NCBI GenBank assembly: GCA_946894095.1
Contig: OX335665.1
Coordinates: 2,056,001 to 2,120,000, forward strand
Direction: 5' to 3'
DNA length: 64,000 nt
Source: Incurvaria masculella
Taxonomy: Eukaryota; Arthropoda; Insecta; Lepidoptera; Incurvariidae
Made by a program: the position numbers and the translations under genes. This document shows positions 11,801 to 20,590 of this stretch, piece after piece. The notes under the pieces were generated by a model. That model made no database searches. It saw only the letters and a list, made by a program, of their open reading frames with translations, and was not told the origin of the DNA. Position 1 is the first letter of the stretch, and the number at the start of each line of letters is the position of its first letter.

Positions 11801-14491
11801 CCAATACACCGCATCCCCGAAGGAATAGATGCCATGCCACGTCCTTCCCTTTATGAGCAAGGCTGTATTGAACTGGATGGGAAACACGGACAATTTTTCA
11901 TTGGCGCTTTGACTATTATTTATTAAAAGCGATGATATCAACCCGGGCGGTAGTACCACCTAGTAGGGGTAGGAGAACTACATTGATTTCGAAACATCAA
12001 ACAGCTCGCGTATTCTTTAAGAAATTTACTGATCCACCTCAGAAAGACAAAGAAAGTGGTACTTCATATCTGCTACATATATATTTTTCTATTCATGTTT
12101 ATCTTTCAAACTTATTTTACCGCCAGATAGCTCACTTTTCTTTCTATTGGACTAGGAGGTCGCGACAAAAATGGTAACGCTATCGTAAATGGCTGAAACT
12201 GGGTTCACATGATTTGAAGATAAATTATGTTGGTCTGCCTGCGCCAAGCGGTTGCGTTACATAGATATGGCGTCTGAAAAAATATTTATCGTTACAAAAA
12301 AAATGTGATAACGTAAATGGTAGCATATAACGAAGCATGAAAGTATCAGTACATATTTGCTCAGTAATACCAAAAGTGGACAAATCTTTGTTTGCATTTA
12401 GTAATTATAGGTGATTTAGTTGCCAAATTCGCTGACACGCCAAAGCCCCAAGGTCACTGACGTTATGCATAGGGTTGCTAAACTCAAGTGGCAGTGGGCA
12501 GGCCACGACATACGCCGAGATGACCACAGATGGAGCACTGAAGTTTTGATGTGGAGAGCCTACACAGGGAATAGAAGCGTCGGCAAACCGCCAGCACGTT
12601 GGTCAGATGATATACGTCAGACAGCAGGTGACAATTGGCAAAGAAAAACATAGGACCGCACAACTTGGCGAAGTCTGGGGGAGGCCTACGTCCAGCAGTG
12701 GACAGCAAAAGGCCAAAGAAGAAGAAGGTTACAGATTTAGATATATTTAAGAATTTTTTTTTGCGACTGGGCATGGATGGCTAATACCGCACCTTCTGTC
12801 ATGGTATAAGCCTAACACACCACATGGGAACTAGGTGCCATTCCAGGACCTTCCTTATATTGCACGGCTACATTGAATTGGATGGAAAACACGAACAATT
12901 ATTTGTTATTGTTGTATAATTAATAGGTATCCAAATGTCTACACAATCAGTATTACCACAAATACCAACATTTATTTTGTATAGCCAATCTATCATCAGA
13001 GGGTTGGTCTCTACCTGATTAACCTTATGGTGACCAAAAATGTCGTGACCTCCCGGAATATACCGCCCGAAGTGTAAAGCAGAGTCAATATCGCACGATA
13101 TGTGCTCACAACCATTTTATAGCGCGCCAGGATTCTGGTTGATCCTTACGAATTTATAGTCTTCAATAAGACAGTCACAAATCCAATATGTCGTCGCTTT
13201 TCTTATATTGAATGTAATGGCTTGAATGGGTGATGTACAGTGAAAAAGTTTTATACAACCGGGTTGACATTTTGAATAGAAATAGGCATATTACCAACGA
13301 AAATATGTATTAGCATTTGAATTTCAATTAAATGAAAAAATACTTTATTTGCAGCCATATGGTACAAAAGGCGGAAAATAATGCCGCCCAAATTTTGCTT
13401 AAAATAGTTTTATTTGATCAAACTAGATGTCTGATGACCGTTGACATTGTAAAATTGTGTTTCGTTTCTAAGTTATAAGGTCCGAAAGTTCGAATTTTTC
13501 GCGCGTTTTATACAATAATTTTGGAGGTGGATTACGCAATGATAAAGTAAGAACATCTTAAAAAGATTAGTCAACAGAAATAGCTTATTTAATCAAGTTT
13601 TATAATCTATTTGGTTTTTGTTAGATTTTTGACTAAGCGGTCGTGGTTTACTTTTAGCTATAAGTCGTTTTGTAATTAATTTTTTTGTAAATCTTATCAA
13701 ATCATACACTAAGCACATTGTCTTTTTTGTGGACATGTTGCATCTTGCTCATCACGGAGCCTGTCTTTTTTTTTTTAAACAAAGAAGGTCCCAGAGCGCT
13801 ACAGCACGGTTTTGTACCGTGCCCGCGAATGAGTTCGTCCCGCCGGGTTGGGCCACCTTAATGCTCATTGCTAGAGGTAATCATTTGACATCAGATTGTC
13901 CCATTTCCATCCAATTCAATGTAGCCGTGCTAATAACTAAAACGTCCTGACATGGCACCTGATTCGAGTCGGAGTCCATAAAAATATCATATTTGCCTTG
14001 TTCTTCATTGCAGAACAAGCATCGTTATACTTTTTAGGGTTCCGTACCCAAAGGGTGAAAACGGAACCCTATTACTAAGCCTCCGCTATCCGTCAGTCCG
14101 TCCGTCTGTGCGTTCGTCCGTCCGTCCGTCCGTCCGTCCGTCCGTCCGTCCGTCTGTCCGTCCGTCCGTCGATCCGTCCGTTTGTCACAGGGCTATATCT
14201 CATGAACCGTAATATAGGTAGGCAGCTGAAATTTTCACAGAGTGTGTATTTTTATTTTTATTATTATATATACCTAATTATATTACATAAAAGTGCCTTT
14301 CTTACCATCTCGCAATCGATACCAATACAAGATAATCAGCACTTTAGTAACAATGGCCCTTAAAGTGTCAATTAAAATAAATCTGGTGATGAAAACCACG
14401 CTGATAATGATAAATAAGACTAAATTTATCATTTAAAAATATTTACTATAAAAACTTACTCACCCTTCACGCGAAATTCTTCGTGCTCCAT
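2750..14491 (-). CDS. Hdc: Histidine decarboxylase gene, 5' six coding exons (partial)
   Basis: PLP-dependent group II decarboxylase that converts histidine to histamine, the photoreceptor transmitter of insects. Six exons join in frame (14491-14464, 7050-6878, 5651-5538, 5296-5174, 4391-4223, 2859-2750; 717 nt, 239 codons), each bounded by AG/GT. Family motifs in order: [70 protein letters not shown] (its His is the residue that stacks on PLP in this fold) and GLVPFW. As remembered, the residues resemble fly Hdc more closely than tyrosine or DOPA decarboxylase, especially [13 protein letters not shown] and LVRMRYVE, and the ten-residue leader has the same length. The PLP-binding lysine and the substrate-selectivity loop lie in exons beyond the left edge, so substrate is inferred from similarity. 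No frame break is seen. Confidence 0.92.
2930..3345 (+). repeat. Long tRNA-related SINE, full-length copy (Hdc intron 5)
   Basis: About 415 bp. The head has Pol III boxes: A-like TAGCCTAGTGG and B-like GGGTTCAATTCC. A conserved body follows (gtaggtccccttccc, gcccgcccgggtt, ccatccagttcaatgtagcc) and it ends gccatccatgtcaggtt plus an A-rich tail. At least ten further copies or pieces occur in the window. Confidence 0.75.
3485..3700 (+). mobile_element. Palindromic MITE with GGAATTCC-type ends
   Basis: Left arm CAGGAATCAAGAATCTTTCA and right arm ending GATTCCTG are inverted copies around a centre near 3590. Related pieces at 16424-16600, 25965-26172 and 52070-52245 share the outer end GATTACGGAATTCCAGGAAT. 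Lies in Hdc intron 5. Confidence 0.65.
3733..3886 (-). repeat. MITE fragment related to 49786-50030
   Basis: Shares with 49786-50030, in reverse orientation, the blocks acggctgagttaa, gcacgaagagacgg and aagccccgattgcacg. The inner part is shorter here. Confidence 0.6.
4223..4391 (-). CDS. Hdc: Hdc coding exon 5
   Basis: 169 nt after TTATCCAG, ending in ATTG before GTAAGT. It encodes [19 protein letters not shown] through [16 protein letters not shown] plus one base of Gly. The His of DQAH is the family's PLP-stacking residue. The split Gly codon is completed by the first two bases of exon 6. Confidence 0.93.
4435..5170. other. Hdc intron 4, nothing recognised
   Basis: AT-rich intron between exons 4 and 5. 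The phrase aaagaagaacctgcgaaaaaac at about 4835 resembles one at about 6150 in intron 2, so a diverged shared repeat is possible. Confidence 0.5.
5174..5296 (-). CDS. Hdc: Hdc coding exon 4
   Basis: 123 nt (41 codons), phase 0 on both sides, between an acceptor TCCAG and a donor GTGAGG. It encodes [16 protein letters not shown] through STGGGVIQ. The GGGVIQ end leads directly into TTASEA of exon 5, the PLP phosphate-binding turn. Confidence 0.93.
5538..5651 (-). CDS. Hdc: Hdc coding exon 3
   Basis: 114 nt (38 codons), phase 0 on both sides. It opens after the acceptor CTTTCAG with [15 protein letters not shown] and ends LCFTW before [19 protein letters not shown] is the family's substrate-pocket strand and is a near-exact match to insect Hdc as remembered. 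Confidence 0.93.
5733..6331. repeat. Direct repeat of about 93 bp in Hdc intron 2
   Basis: 5733-5825 and 6239-6331 are near-identical (both carry the catactttata / aaaataa and tgttttaatcaat blocks), 506 bp apart. The sequence between them is AT-rich and holds a (tttcatt) microsatellite at about 6054. With the exon 2 copy it shows that this intron has grown by local duplication. Confidence 0.7.
6707..6779 (-). pseudogene. Decayed duplicate of Hdc exon 2
   Basis: The minus strand reads [15 protein letters not shown], then jumps to a segment matching the WDDIFRDVE part of exon 2 (here like WDAMARDGK). The middle of the exon (about 26 codons) is missing and no acceptor AG precedes it. The intronic sequence following it (about 6658-6705) also resembles the intronic sequence that follows the real exon 2 (about 6800-6860). 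Exon plus flank were therefore copied together in tandem. Confidence 0.75.
6878..7050 (-). CDS. Hdc: Hdc coding exon 2
   Basis: 173 nt after the acceptor AACTACAG, ending at CCAGGG followed by GTGAGT. It encodes residues 11-67, from [19 protein letters not shown] to ESHIMPG, the N-terminal segment that swaps between subunits in this family. An in-frame ATG exists in the intron just upstream, but the acceptor AG and family alignment place the exon edge at 7050. Confidence 0.93.
7437..7605. repeat. tRNA-related SINE 2 fragments (Hdc intron 1)
   Basis: Minus-orientation tail and head piece (cagcgacatctg, ggtcgtgacattcgtcggaa) followed at once by a plus-orientation tail (aatgtcgtatccattaaata). 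Same family as the copies at 54915-55385 and 56488-56690. Confidence 0.65.
7737..8202. repeat. Two tandem copies of a palindromic element with AAAGGGCC / GGCCCTTA blocks
   Basis: 7737-7885 and 8043-8202 each carry gtgctgattt...aacacttaaagggcc and, inverted, ggcccttaa...gcag(t)aggtgaaaaaggccc. A further diverged piece sits at about 14335-14400. The stretch between them (about 7900-8000) resembles tRNA-like repeat pieces at 52618-52745 and 61865-61955. Confidence 0.6.
8244..8703. other. Hdc intron 1, nothing recognised
   Basis: No motif or exon found. The 80-aa plus-strand frame at 8242-8484 has no recognisable domain. Confidence 0.5.
8704..9253 (+). mobile_element. TTAA-flanked MITE, family 1
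   Basis: 550 bp, TTAA at both edges, ends GGTGGCCCAACCCG and its inverted partner. Close in sequence to the copy at 201-750. Confidence 0.85.
9254..10297. other. Hdc intron 1, AT-rich with a GT microsatellite
   Basis: A (GT)-rich run at about 9420-9480 and a run of aataaaaatt repeats at about 9650-9705. No gene or known element seen. Confidence 0.5.
10298..10660 (+). mobile_element. Fold-back MITE, family 2
   Basis: Left edge TTAA at 10298 and inverted ends GGATGTTCCGACCCATA / TATGGGTCGGAACA. The arms fold on each other through AGTATTGCACTTTAAG and GCAGCGAAAACA blocks. The right TTAA is lost where it abuts the repeat at 10661. Confidence 0.8.
10661..10790 (-). repeat. Interspersed repeat shared with 60-198
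   Basis: Reverse-orientation match to the block at the left edge of the window. Class unknown. Confidence 0.6.
11060..11420 (+). repeat. Interspersed repeat beginning AACCGACTTCAAAAAAGG
   Basis: The phrase aaccgacttcaaaaaaggag, a T-rich run and ttgttacctcataactttt is a repeat pattern I associate with many lepidopteran genomes. It leads into the palindrome at 11425-11675. Confidence 0.55.
11425..11675. repeat. Palindrome with a (TTAGG)6 tract in its loop
   Basis: The arms (ataaccgacttcaaaggaaa ... and its inverse ending at about 11672) are about 85 bp and near-perfect. The loop, about 11511-11589, holds six copies of AGGTT, i.e. the arthropod telomere unit TTAGG, at 11521-11553. The position is internal, not telomeric. 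Confidence 0.8.
11780..12070 (-). repeat. tRNA-related SINE 1, truncated
   Basis: Minus-orientation body of the SINE (ccgaaggaatagatgccatg, tgtattgaactggatggg, cccgggcggtagtacc). The tRNA-like head is degraded. Confidence 0.6.
12420..12745 (+). pseudogene. RTE-type LINE, C-terminal end of the reverse-transcriptase protein
   Basis: Translation carries the RTE tail [36 protein letters not shown], then after an in-frame [13 protein letters not shown]. The stop and the missing upstream RT show a dead 5'-truncated copy. A near-identical subfamily member lies at 60607-60805. Confidence 0.8.
12760..12905 (-). repeat. tRNA-related SINE 1 fragment
   Basis: Carries gggcatggatggctaatacc, cacaccacatgggaactagg and cattgaattggatggaaaac, the 3' part of the SINE in reverse. 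Confidence 0.6.
13392..13861 (-). mobile_element. TTAA MITE, family 1, truncated
   Basis: Reverse-orientation copy. It ends CGGGTTGGGCCACC plus TTAA at 13858-13861; the other end is lost near 13392 within the aaattttgcttaaaatag block. A SINE 1 scrap follows at 13885-13970. Confidence 0.8.
14035..14285 (+). repeat. Hairpin-ended lepidopteran-type repeat with (TCCG)n, half copy
   Basis: Starts AGGGTTCCGTACCC and the inverse ACGGAACCCT within 35 bp (a terminal hairpin), then a long (GTCC)n run at about 14093-14178 and catgaaccgtaatataggta. Its last part is repeated at 15016-15140. It lies within Hdc intron 1, about 180 bp downstream of the exon 1 donor. Confidence 0.7.
14464..14491 (-). CDS. 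Hdc: Hdc coding exon 1 (start codon, 9 codons plus 1 base)
   Basis: Encodes MEHEEFRVK plus the first base of a Gly codon, then a strong donor GTGAGT. The split base joins the two bases that open exon 2 (GG) to give Gly, so the protein reads [20 protein letters not shown]. This matches the length and pattern of the fly Hdc start. The exon is far too short for ORF calling and is supported by phase, donor quality and the family N-terminus. Intron 1 is about 7.4 kb. Promoter and 5' UTR were not resolved. Confidence 0.85.
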
Positions 14492-14499
14492 CTCACAGG

Positions 14500-15870
14500 T
14501 ACTCCTTTTTTGCCGAACTTCCAATAAATAAACTTTTCTTTTAAATTAATTACTCTAGAATTTCAATAGAACTGAACATGAACCAACTTGTATAGCAATG
14601 AGCGAGCGATTATCCTAATTTCTGAAGGTCTATTTCAATCTGTCTTCAGTGCAATCTTTGGATATAGTAAGATATATGCCTAGTTGATTGTTATTGTAAA
14701 TATCTTTAGAGATCATTTATGAAGTTTTTATTGCGAAAATGAAATTAAAAGGTTAATATTTTCTCTTTTTAGCTACGTCCTATTAGCTAGTCACACGTAT
14801 TAAGACTGAAGAACTAACTTTACACCAGACAAGACCTATTTTGATCGGTATGACATGCAATAGAGGAAGCATTGTGAAAATTTAATTGTCACGGAAAGCA
14901 TGAATACTTATTTATTCTTTTTTTTTTATAATGATTGAATGAATGAATTTCGCAATCAACATTTCGCCTCCCATTCAAACGTAGTTTACTAATAATTTGA
15001 AAAACATTATTTCAGTATGTTCCGTCCGTCCGTCCATCTGACACAAGGCTGGATCTCATGAACCGTAATAGGAAGGCAGCTAAAATGTTCACAGAGTGTG
15101 TATCTTTATTTTTATTATTATATATAGCTAATTATATTTTCATTGCGGATTTTTTTTTCTGGCAAACACGAATCAGCGTCACCTAAACTGCAATGTTTAA
15201 AGCTAGTTATAGTAGGGATTCGTCTGAAAACCAGCTTCGTAGTTTTCTGCGAGAGAACTGAGATTGATCCCATTTGTCACAAATTTAATAAGCCTACAAT
15301 AGAATGCAATGTTTAAGTGTTTTTAATTTAGTTTAGTTTTTTGTGTTCATTACTCTCTTGTGCGTATGTGTTGTGGCAAATAAAATGTCTTATTCTTATT
15401 CTTATTCTTGTAGTATATTCAATTGATAAAAATGAAAGGGCCCCCTTTACCCATACAAAAACGAGATTTTTTGTGGTCATTCTTATACAATGGTATAAGA
15501 GTCCGACTCGCATTTAGTCTTAGATTCTTTAAATATTAGTTTAATACTCCTTCTATGCGCTTTATGCATGAACTGATTAAGCGTTCTCCGTACTTGATAG
15601 GGCTTCTGGACAGGTCTCCATGTCTCTATGCATGACCGTATGTGAGTTAGAATATACGCCACCGGATTACGGCTAAGCGGACTATCGATTCCCAGTGTAA
15701 CATCAAATTTATACATCATCACAAAAGAAGTGGCCTTGGATTACGAGCAGCTCATAGCTCAGGAGCGCAGTGACTTGCCTTAAATACCAGAAAAGTAGTA
15801 AGTATGGAATGGGATGTACAGTTCAACGTAGAATATGAACCTCGAACGACTGCACGAGAAGAAATGCTTT
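14500..15870. other. 5' flank of Hdc; scattered repeat pieces
   Basis: Upstream of the Hdc ATG. Contains a duplicate piece of the hairpin-ended repeat at 15016-15140 and a diverged piece at about 15420-15520. A minus-strand frame of about 70 codons at 15505-15722 has no recognised domain. No clear TATA box or other promoter element could be assigned to Hdc. Confidence 0.4.
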
Positions 15871-15873
15871 CGG

Positions 15874-16242
15874 TTAAGGATGTTACGACCCATACAATGT
15901 TTTTTTTACATAAAACGCAAAAAGTATTACACTTTAAGGCACGAATTCGTCAAAAGTAATAAATATGGCCATAGTAGTTGCAGCGAAAACATATTCACAA
16001 TTTCAGGTTTAATGGTTTCGTTGTATTTGCCGATTAGAAGTTTTACACCGTTAGATGGCGCCGTTAAATAAAAATCGTATTTAAATAAATTGTAACAAAA
16101 CCAATAATCCTGAAATTGTGAAATTGTTTTCGCTGCAAGTAATATGACTATATGAAACTTTTATTATTAATTCGTGGCTTAAAGTGCAATACTTTTTGCG
16201 TTATGTGTGAAAACAACTTTATATGGGTCGGAACAGCCTTAA
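15874..16242 (+). mobile_element. Fold-back MITE, family 2, TTAA both sides
   Basis: TTAA at 15874-15877 and 16239-16242; ends GGATGTTACGACCCATA and TATGGGTCGGAACAGCC. 369 bp, no coding capacity. Same family as 10298-10660 and 17532-17866. Confidence 0.85.
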
Positions 16243-16269
16243 TGTGTGTTTCACATTCAAGTCAAAGAT

Positions 16270-17345
16270 TAAGATCTCCATCTCAGATTAAGGAAATGTT
16301 TTCAAACTATTGTCAAAAGTGACATGTCGCCCACACCAAATGTGTCCTACTTTTCGTTGGTTTTAATTTCAGTTCTAAATACTTATCTCCGCCTCCGACT
16401 TTCTTTTTTGACGAAACGATTCCGGAGCTATTTAAATTTAATTAAGGTTTTCCGTGTAAATAATTGCTTTGAAAACCGCTTTAAAGGCGGCTTTCTAGAC
16501 TCATGATTCCTGATTACGGAATTCCAGGAATAGGCCTGCTGATGCGTGGCCAATAAAAATATTTTACGGAATTCCAGGAATAGGCCTGCTTGTGTGGCAA
16601 AAACAATATTTCTGTGCTGGCCCTGCCGTTTACTTTATAACCTAAAGCCACAACAAGCTCAACCTAACTGACGCCTACAGGCTATTAAGTCTACTAAGTG
16701 ACGCCGATTTCGCCTGCAAATCCTATTCAAAAGCTGCAATTATTTAGTTGTCACAAGCTCTGCTACAGGTGCATATCTTTGAATCAATGTGCCTTTGGTT
16801 TTTTTCACATTCTGTGTGTCAATAGAGTGACCACCGTTCACTCTATCAATCTCTCAAAGAATATCCTCCCAATATGTTTAGTTGAGGATACATTTATATT
16901 GTATTGTATATATAGTATCTTTAAATTTGTTTTTGTACACTTTATTCTATTTGCGATGCCCCCGACTTAATTGCTGATGGTCGCAGATAGCACTTGTAAA
17001 TATTACTTGCGGTTAGTGGTTGTTCCAGTTGAGACTATTCATGTCAATCTCAGTCTAAGTAAAGGTTTTCAATCTATTGTCAAAAGTGACATGTTCTCCA
17101 TACCAAATGTGTTCTACTTTTCGATAGATTTAATTTCAGTTACAAATTTCTTATTTTATTTCTCCGCATCTTTTCTCCGCCTCCGACTTAATTTTTGATG
17201 CGTCGCAAATATCAATGTTTCTGTATTGGCTCTGCCGCCGATTTTATGACCTAAAGAAACGTCAATTTCAAACTCAGTATATGACGCCGATTTCGCCTGC
17301 AAATCATAATGAAAAGCTTCTTGCCTGCAATTATTTTTGTATGTT
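16270..17345 (+). repeat. Direct repeats of about 300 bp flanking about 280 bp; possible small LTR-type element
   Basis: 16293-16400 matches 17066-17180 (ttgtcaaaagtgacatg, ctccgcctccgactt) and 16605-16760 matches 17205-17345 (gacgccgatttcgcctgcaa). The left copy is interrupted by a piece of the GGAATTCC MITE (about 16424-16600). The layout could be a terminal-repeat miniature retrotransposon, but no TG/CA ends or primer-binding site were confirmed. Confidence 0.45.
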
Positions 17346-17531
17346 TGTTAAATCTTCCAAGCTCAATTACAACCATTTCCTCTTATTGTACGGAGTTGTA
17401 TTTTTACATATTGATTCAGTTCAAATGAGACTGCATTTTTATGGTAAGCATGACCTGAATGGACATCGAGGATTCGCTCCAGACAAAGGAGCTCTTCAAC
17501 AGTCACACAGACACGAAATGTTGTGTACGCA

Positions 17532-17866
17532 TTAAGGCTGTTCCGACCCATATAAAGTTGTTTGCACACATAACGCAAAAAGTATTGCACTTTAAGCCAC
17601 GAATTAATAATAAAAGTTTAATATAGTCATATTATTTGCAGCGAAAACAATTTCACAATTTCAGGATTATTGGTTTTGTAACAATTTATTTAAATACGAT
17701 TTTTATTTAACAGCGCCATCTAACGGTGTAAAACTTCTAATCGGCAATTACAACGAAACCATTAAACCTGGCTATATTTAATATTTTTGACGAATTCGTG
17801 ACTTAAAGTGCAATACTTTTTGCGTTCTGTGTAAAAAAAACATTGTATGGGTCGGAACATCCTTAA
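17532..17866 (-). mobile_element. Fold-back MITE, family 2, TTAA both sides
   Basis: Reverse orientation, TTAA at 17532-17535 and 17863-17866; ends GGCTGTTCCGACCCATA and TATGGGTCGGAACATCC. 335 bp, self-complementary along its length. Confidence 0.85.
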
Positions 17867-18178
17867 GCTGTAAAAGTCCATTCAAAGTTTGACCATGACA
17901 TGGCTACTGCACTCAGATTTGGATTCAGAGTGAAGAAGATGGTCGGCTAAATACCAAACGGTTACTGCCCTATTAAATAATTTACTGAAAGCTGGCAAAG
18001 CTCTGAAAGTAATTGAAGAATCCTCTCTTGGCACATAATCTTAATATGAAACTGGTAATTTTCTACATGTCATGATGGATTTTAAATGTATCCCCACTTT
18101 AACACATTTGATTTTTTGAAAGGGTAGAGAGCGCAGTCTACATGAAGATTTCGCATTACTCAGGGGCTTTCCGTTTTT

Positions 18179-18450
18179 AGGGTTCCGTACCCTAGGGGTG
18201 CCAGCGGAACCTTATTACTAAACCTCCGCTGTCCGTCCATTCATCCGTCCGCCTGTGACAGGGCTGTATCTCATGAACCGTAATAGGTAGGCGCCTGAAA
18301 TTTTCATAGAGTGTGTATTTACTTTGCCCCTATAACAACAAAAAAGGAAAATAAAAAAATATTAAAATTAAAGGGGACGTATTTTTCTGTGTTAACTTCT
18401 ATGATAGTGCGTAACACTTCCCGTGAGAGTCCGACGCGCACTCATCCGGG
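18179..18450 (+). repeat. Hairpin-ended repeat, full-length but diverged
   Basis: Starts agggttccgtaccctagggg, has ctgtatctcatgaaccgtaa and agtgtgtatttactttgcc, and ends gtgagagtccgacgcgcactc. The (TCCG)n tract is short here. Confidence 0.65.
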
Positions 18451-19974
18451 TTTTTTTGTATTATTTGTCGACTGAAATTTAGAAAAAATGTGTCGATCTA
18501 GCTAGAAAAAAGGTTGTTAGCTTATAAGTAATAAAGAGTAGCAATTTATTTAAGCTTTAGCGCAGAAAAATACATATATTTTTTTAAAGTTTTTCTTTAC
18601 AATTAATCTCCAACGCTGGAGATTGGGCGCCAATGACAAGTATCTGCCCGGGTTTGAAATAATCGTAGATCCGGGGCTGGTTAACGTACAACTGTATGTG
18701 GCGGGTACAATCTTCTAAGTCGCTTCAAACACTTTCGTCATGTAAATTTGCTTCGTCATTCGTTTGTCAAATTGGGTCAAATTATTTCAATAAGCCTTCC
18801 TCGGTTCACCTTCCTATGTCAACTCTCCTGTCAGTTTAAAATGCCTTTGTACCCAAATATAGCGCCACACATTGTGTTATTTTTTTCTAGTTTTTTTTTT
18901 AATTTCTAACATGTAAAGGTCTAGATAAAAATAAACATATAAAAGACCAGGATTTGCGGTACGAAACAAAAGTGAGTTTACGGTAATTTTCTAGAAAAAC
19001 TTAAGTAAAACCAAAATTTTTTTTAATTTAAAATGTATAATAATGTAAGTAAGAAAACCGAGATTTAGTGTTTGTCTAAATTTTAAAGCAATTGATAGAT
19101 GACGCGGGACAATTCCTTTGAAACGTAATTATCTTTTTTTTTACATTTTTTATTAAATACATATAAATGAATAATTTGACAATCTTCGAGACAAAGGCAC
19201 GTGTGAAAAAGTTTAAATTTATATTTATAATCGTATTAAATTTAAATAATGAAGACTATTTCTCATTAAATCCATTGATACAATAACTAGAAAAAAAAAA
19301 ACAAGTTATCTTTCGATATTTGGTTTCCGTGAATTTTTTTATATTCATTTATATTCCAAATGTTTCCGTAAGTTTTTTGGATTTATAATTGATTCAGTTT
19401 ATTATTTAAAATTGTATAAACACAAATTATGAATGTCCAAACTGTTATCATTAAAATAAAACTCCTAGTTCGCTCGCCCATTAAAAATGCACAGTTGAAT
19501 GTTCGTTCACAATACCACAAGCTGCGCGCCAGCCGAGTTTTCCGGCTTCGGAAAAGCCGCGCGAAAAACTATTCTTGCGATTGTCGTCCAGTGGAAACTC
19601 CAACTACACTGCGAAGATGCTAGGGCCCCGCCGATTTATATGGAGGGTGGATTTTGAACTAGTTGACCGACCGGTAGGCGAATCGGTCGGGCGACTGGTC
19701 GGTAGACTGTGTATCTTGAACGAGAATCCACTTCCGTGTTTGACCAATCTGCGTTTGATTTGGATTTTAGAATTTTTCAAGAATAATTTATTTTTCATTA
19801 TGATACATATCAACATGTCGTTAAACGTGACTTAATTAAGTCATTCCGGACGATTATGGTGTTGTCTCTACAATATACACAAACAATTTAAATGTTATGG
19901 GTTCCGTTTTTGATAGGAATAAATAAATGAATAAGTTTCACAATTGTCTCTTGTTGCCACTGAAGTAGTGCTTT
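18451..19974. other. Intergenic, no gene recognised
   Basis: Mostly AT-rich. A GC-richer patch at 19480-19760 has short frames on both strands without known motifs. A 47-codon minus-strand frame ending near 18603 is discussed among rejected items. Confidence 0.5.
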
Positions 19975-20590
19975 TTTTATGAAAAACCGGTATGGGTGGC
20001 TGTGCTGAGGACCAAAGGTGCTCAGAAAAGCACCAAACACCTCGCCTTGCGAAACCACGCTCAGCGAGGCGCCATGCCAGCGGATTTGCGGACTATGGCT
20101 GAGCTAACGAGCGTATTCAGTTACGCTTGAAGACACCCAGGTTATAGGTATGAGGAAAGGCACACGCCGGTAGACAGTTCCATATCCTGGCGGTGCGGCA
20201 GAGAAATTAGTATGAGAAACGGTTCGTTCTCAAAAGCCTAATGTCAACCGCAAGGGGTTGCTCTGGTCATCTGCGGCGGGTGCTCCGGATATAGGTAGGA
20301 TGGGGAGGAATGAGGGATGTAAGTTCCACAGAGCAACGTCTATGGTAGTACCTGCAGAACAGACTGAGCGACCCCACAAACCTTCTTTGGCTCAGTGACT
20401 CCATCGCTTTAAGGTTCTTGCTTACGGTGACGCCTGGTTCGGGTTATCTCTTTCCCTAAAATATGGTCGAGAGAGGTGATGGCTGTGCCCGGCGTGATGC
20501 TCGTGAACGGCTGCTGTTTGTGGGGGCTGGCCTGCTCCAATTGGCAACATGCTAGTTGGTGGGGATAGTCCTTGCAAATAAACTGTTATT
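19975..20590 (-). pseudogene. Jockey/CR1-type LINE 3' end with broken RT C-terminus
   Basis: The minus strand reads SLSQRRFVGSLSLFCRYYHR, then after a stop RLLRTNRFS, a stop, FLCRTARIWNCLPA and FPHTYNLGVFKRN. This is the usual C-terminal tail of insect Jockey/CR1-group reverse transcriptases. At least two in-frame stops. The flank with gaaaaaccggt is shared with the copy at 51548-51845. Confidence 0.75.

Noticed and set aside
18625..18645. TTGGCGCCCAATC as a retroviral-type primer-binding site
   Set aside because: No LTR, polypurine tract or gag-like frame next to it; a short match can arise by chance.
18603..18746. Minus-strand frame with YVNQPRIYDYFKPGQILVIG, resembling a nucleotide-binding enzyme segment
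   Set aside because: VIGA is reminiscent of a Rossmann turn, but the GxGxxG pattern is not met, the frame is stopped on both sides, and no neighbouring exon supports it.
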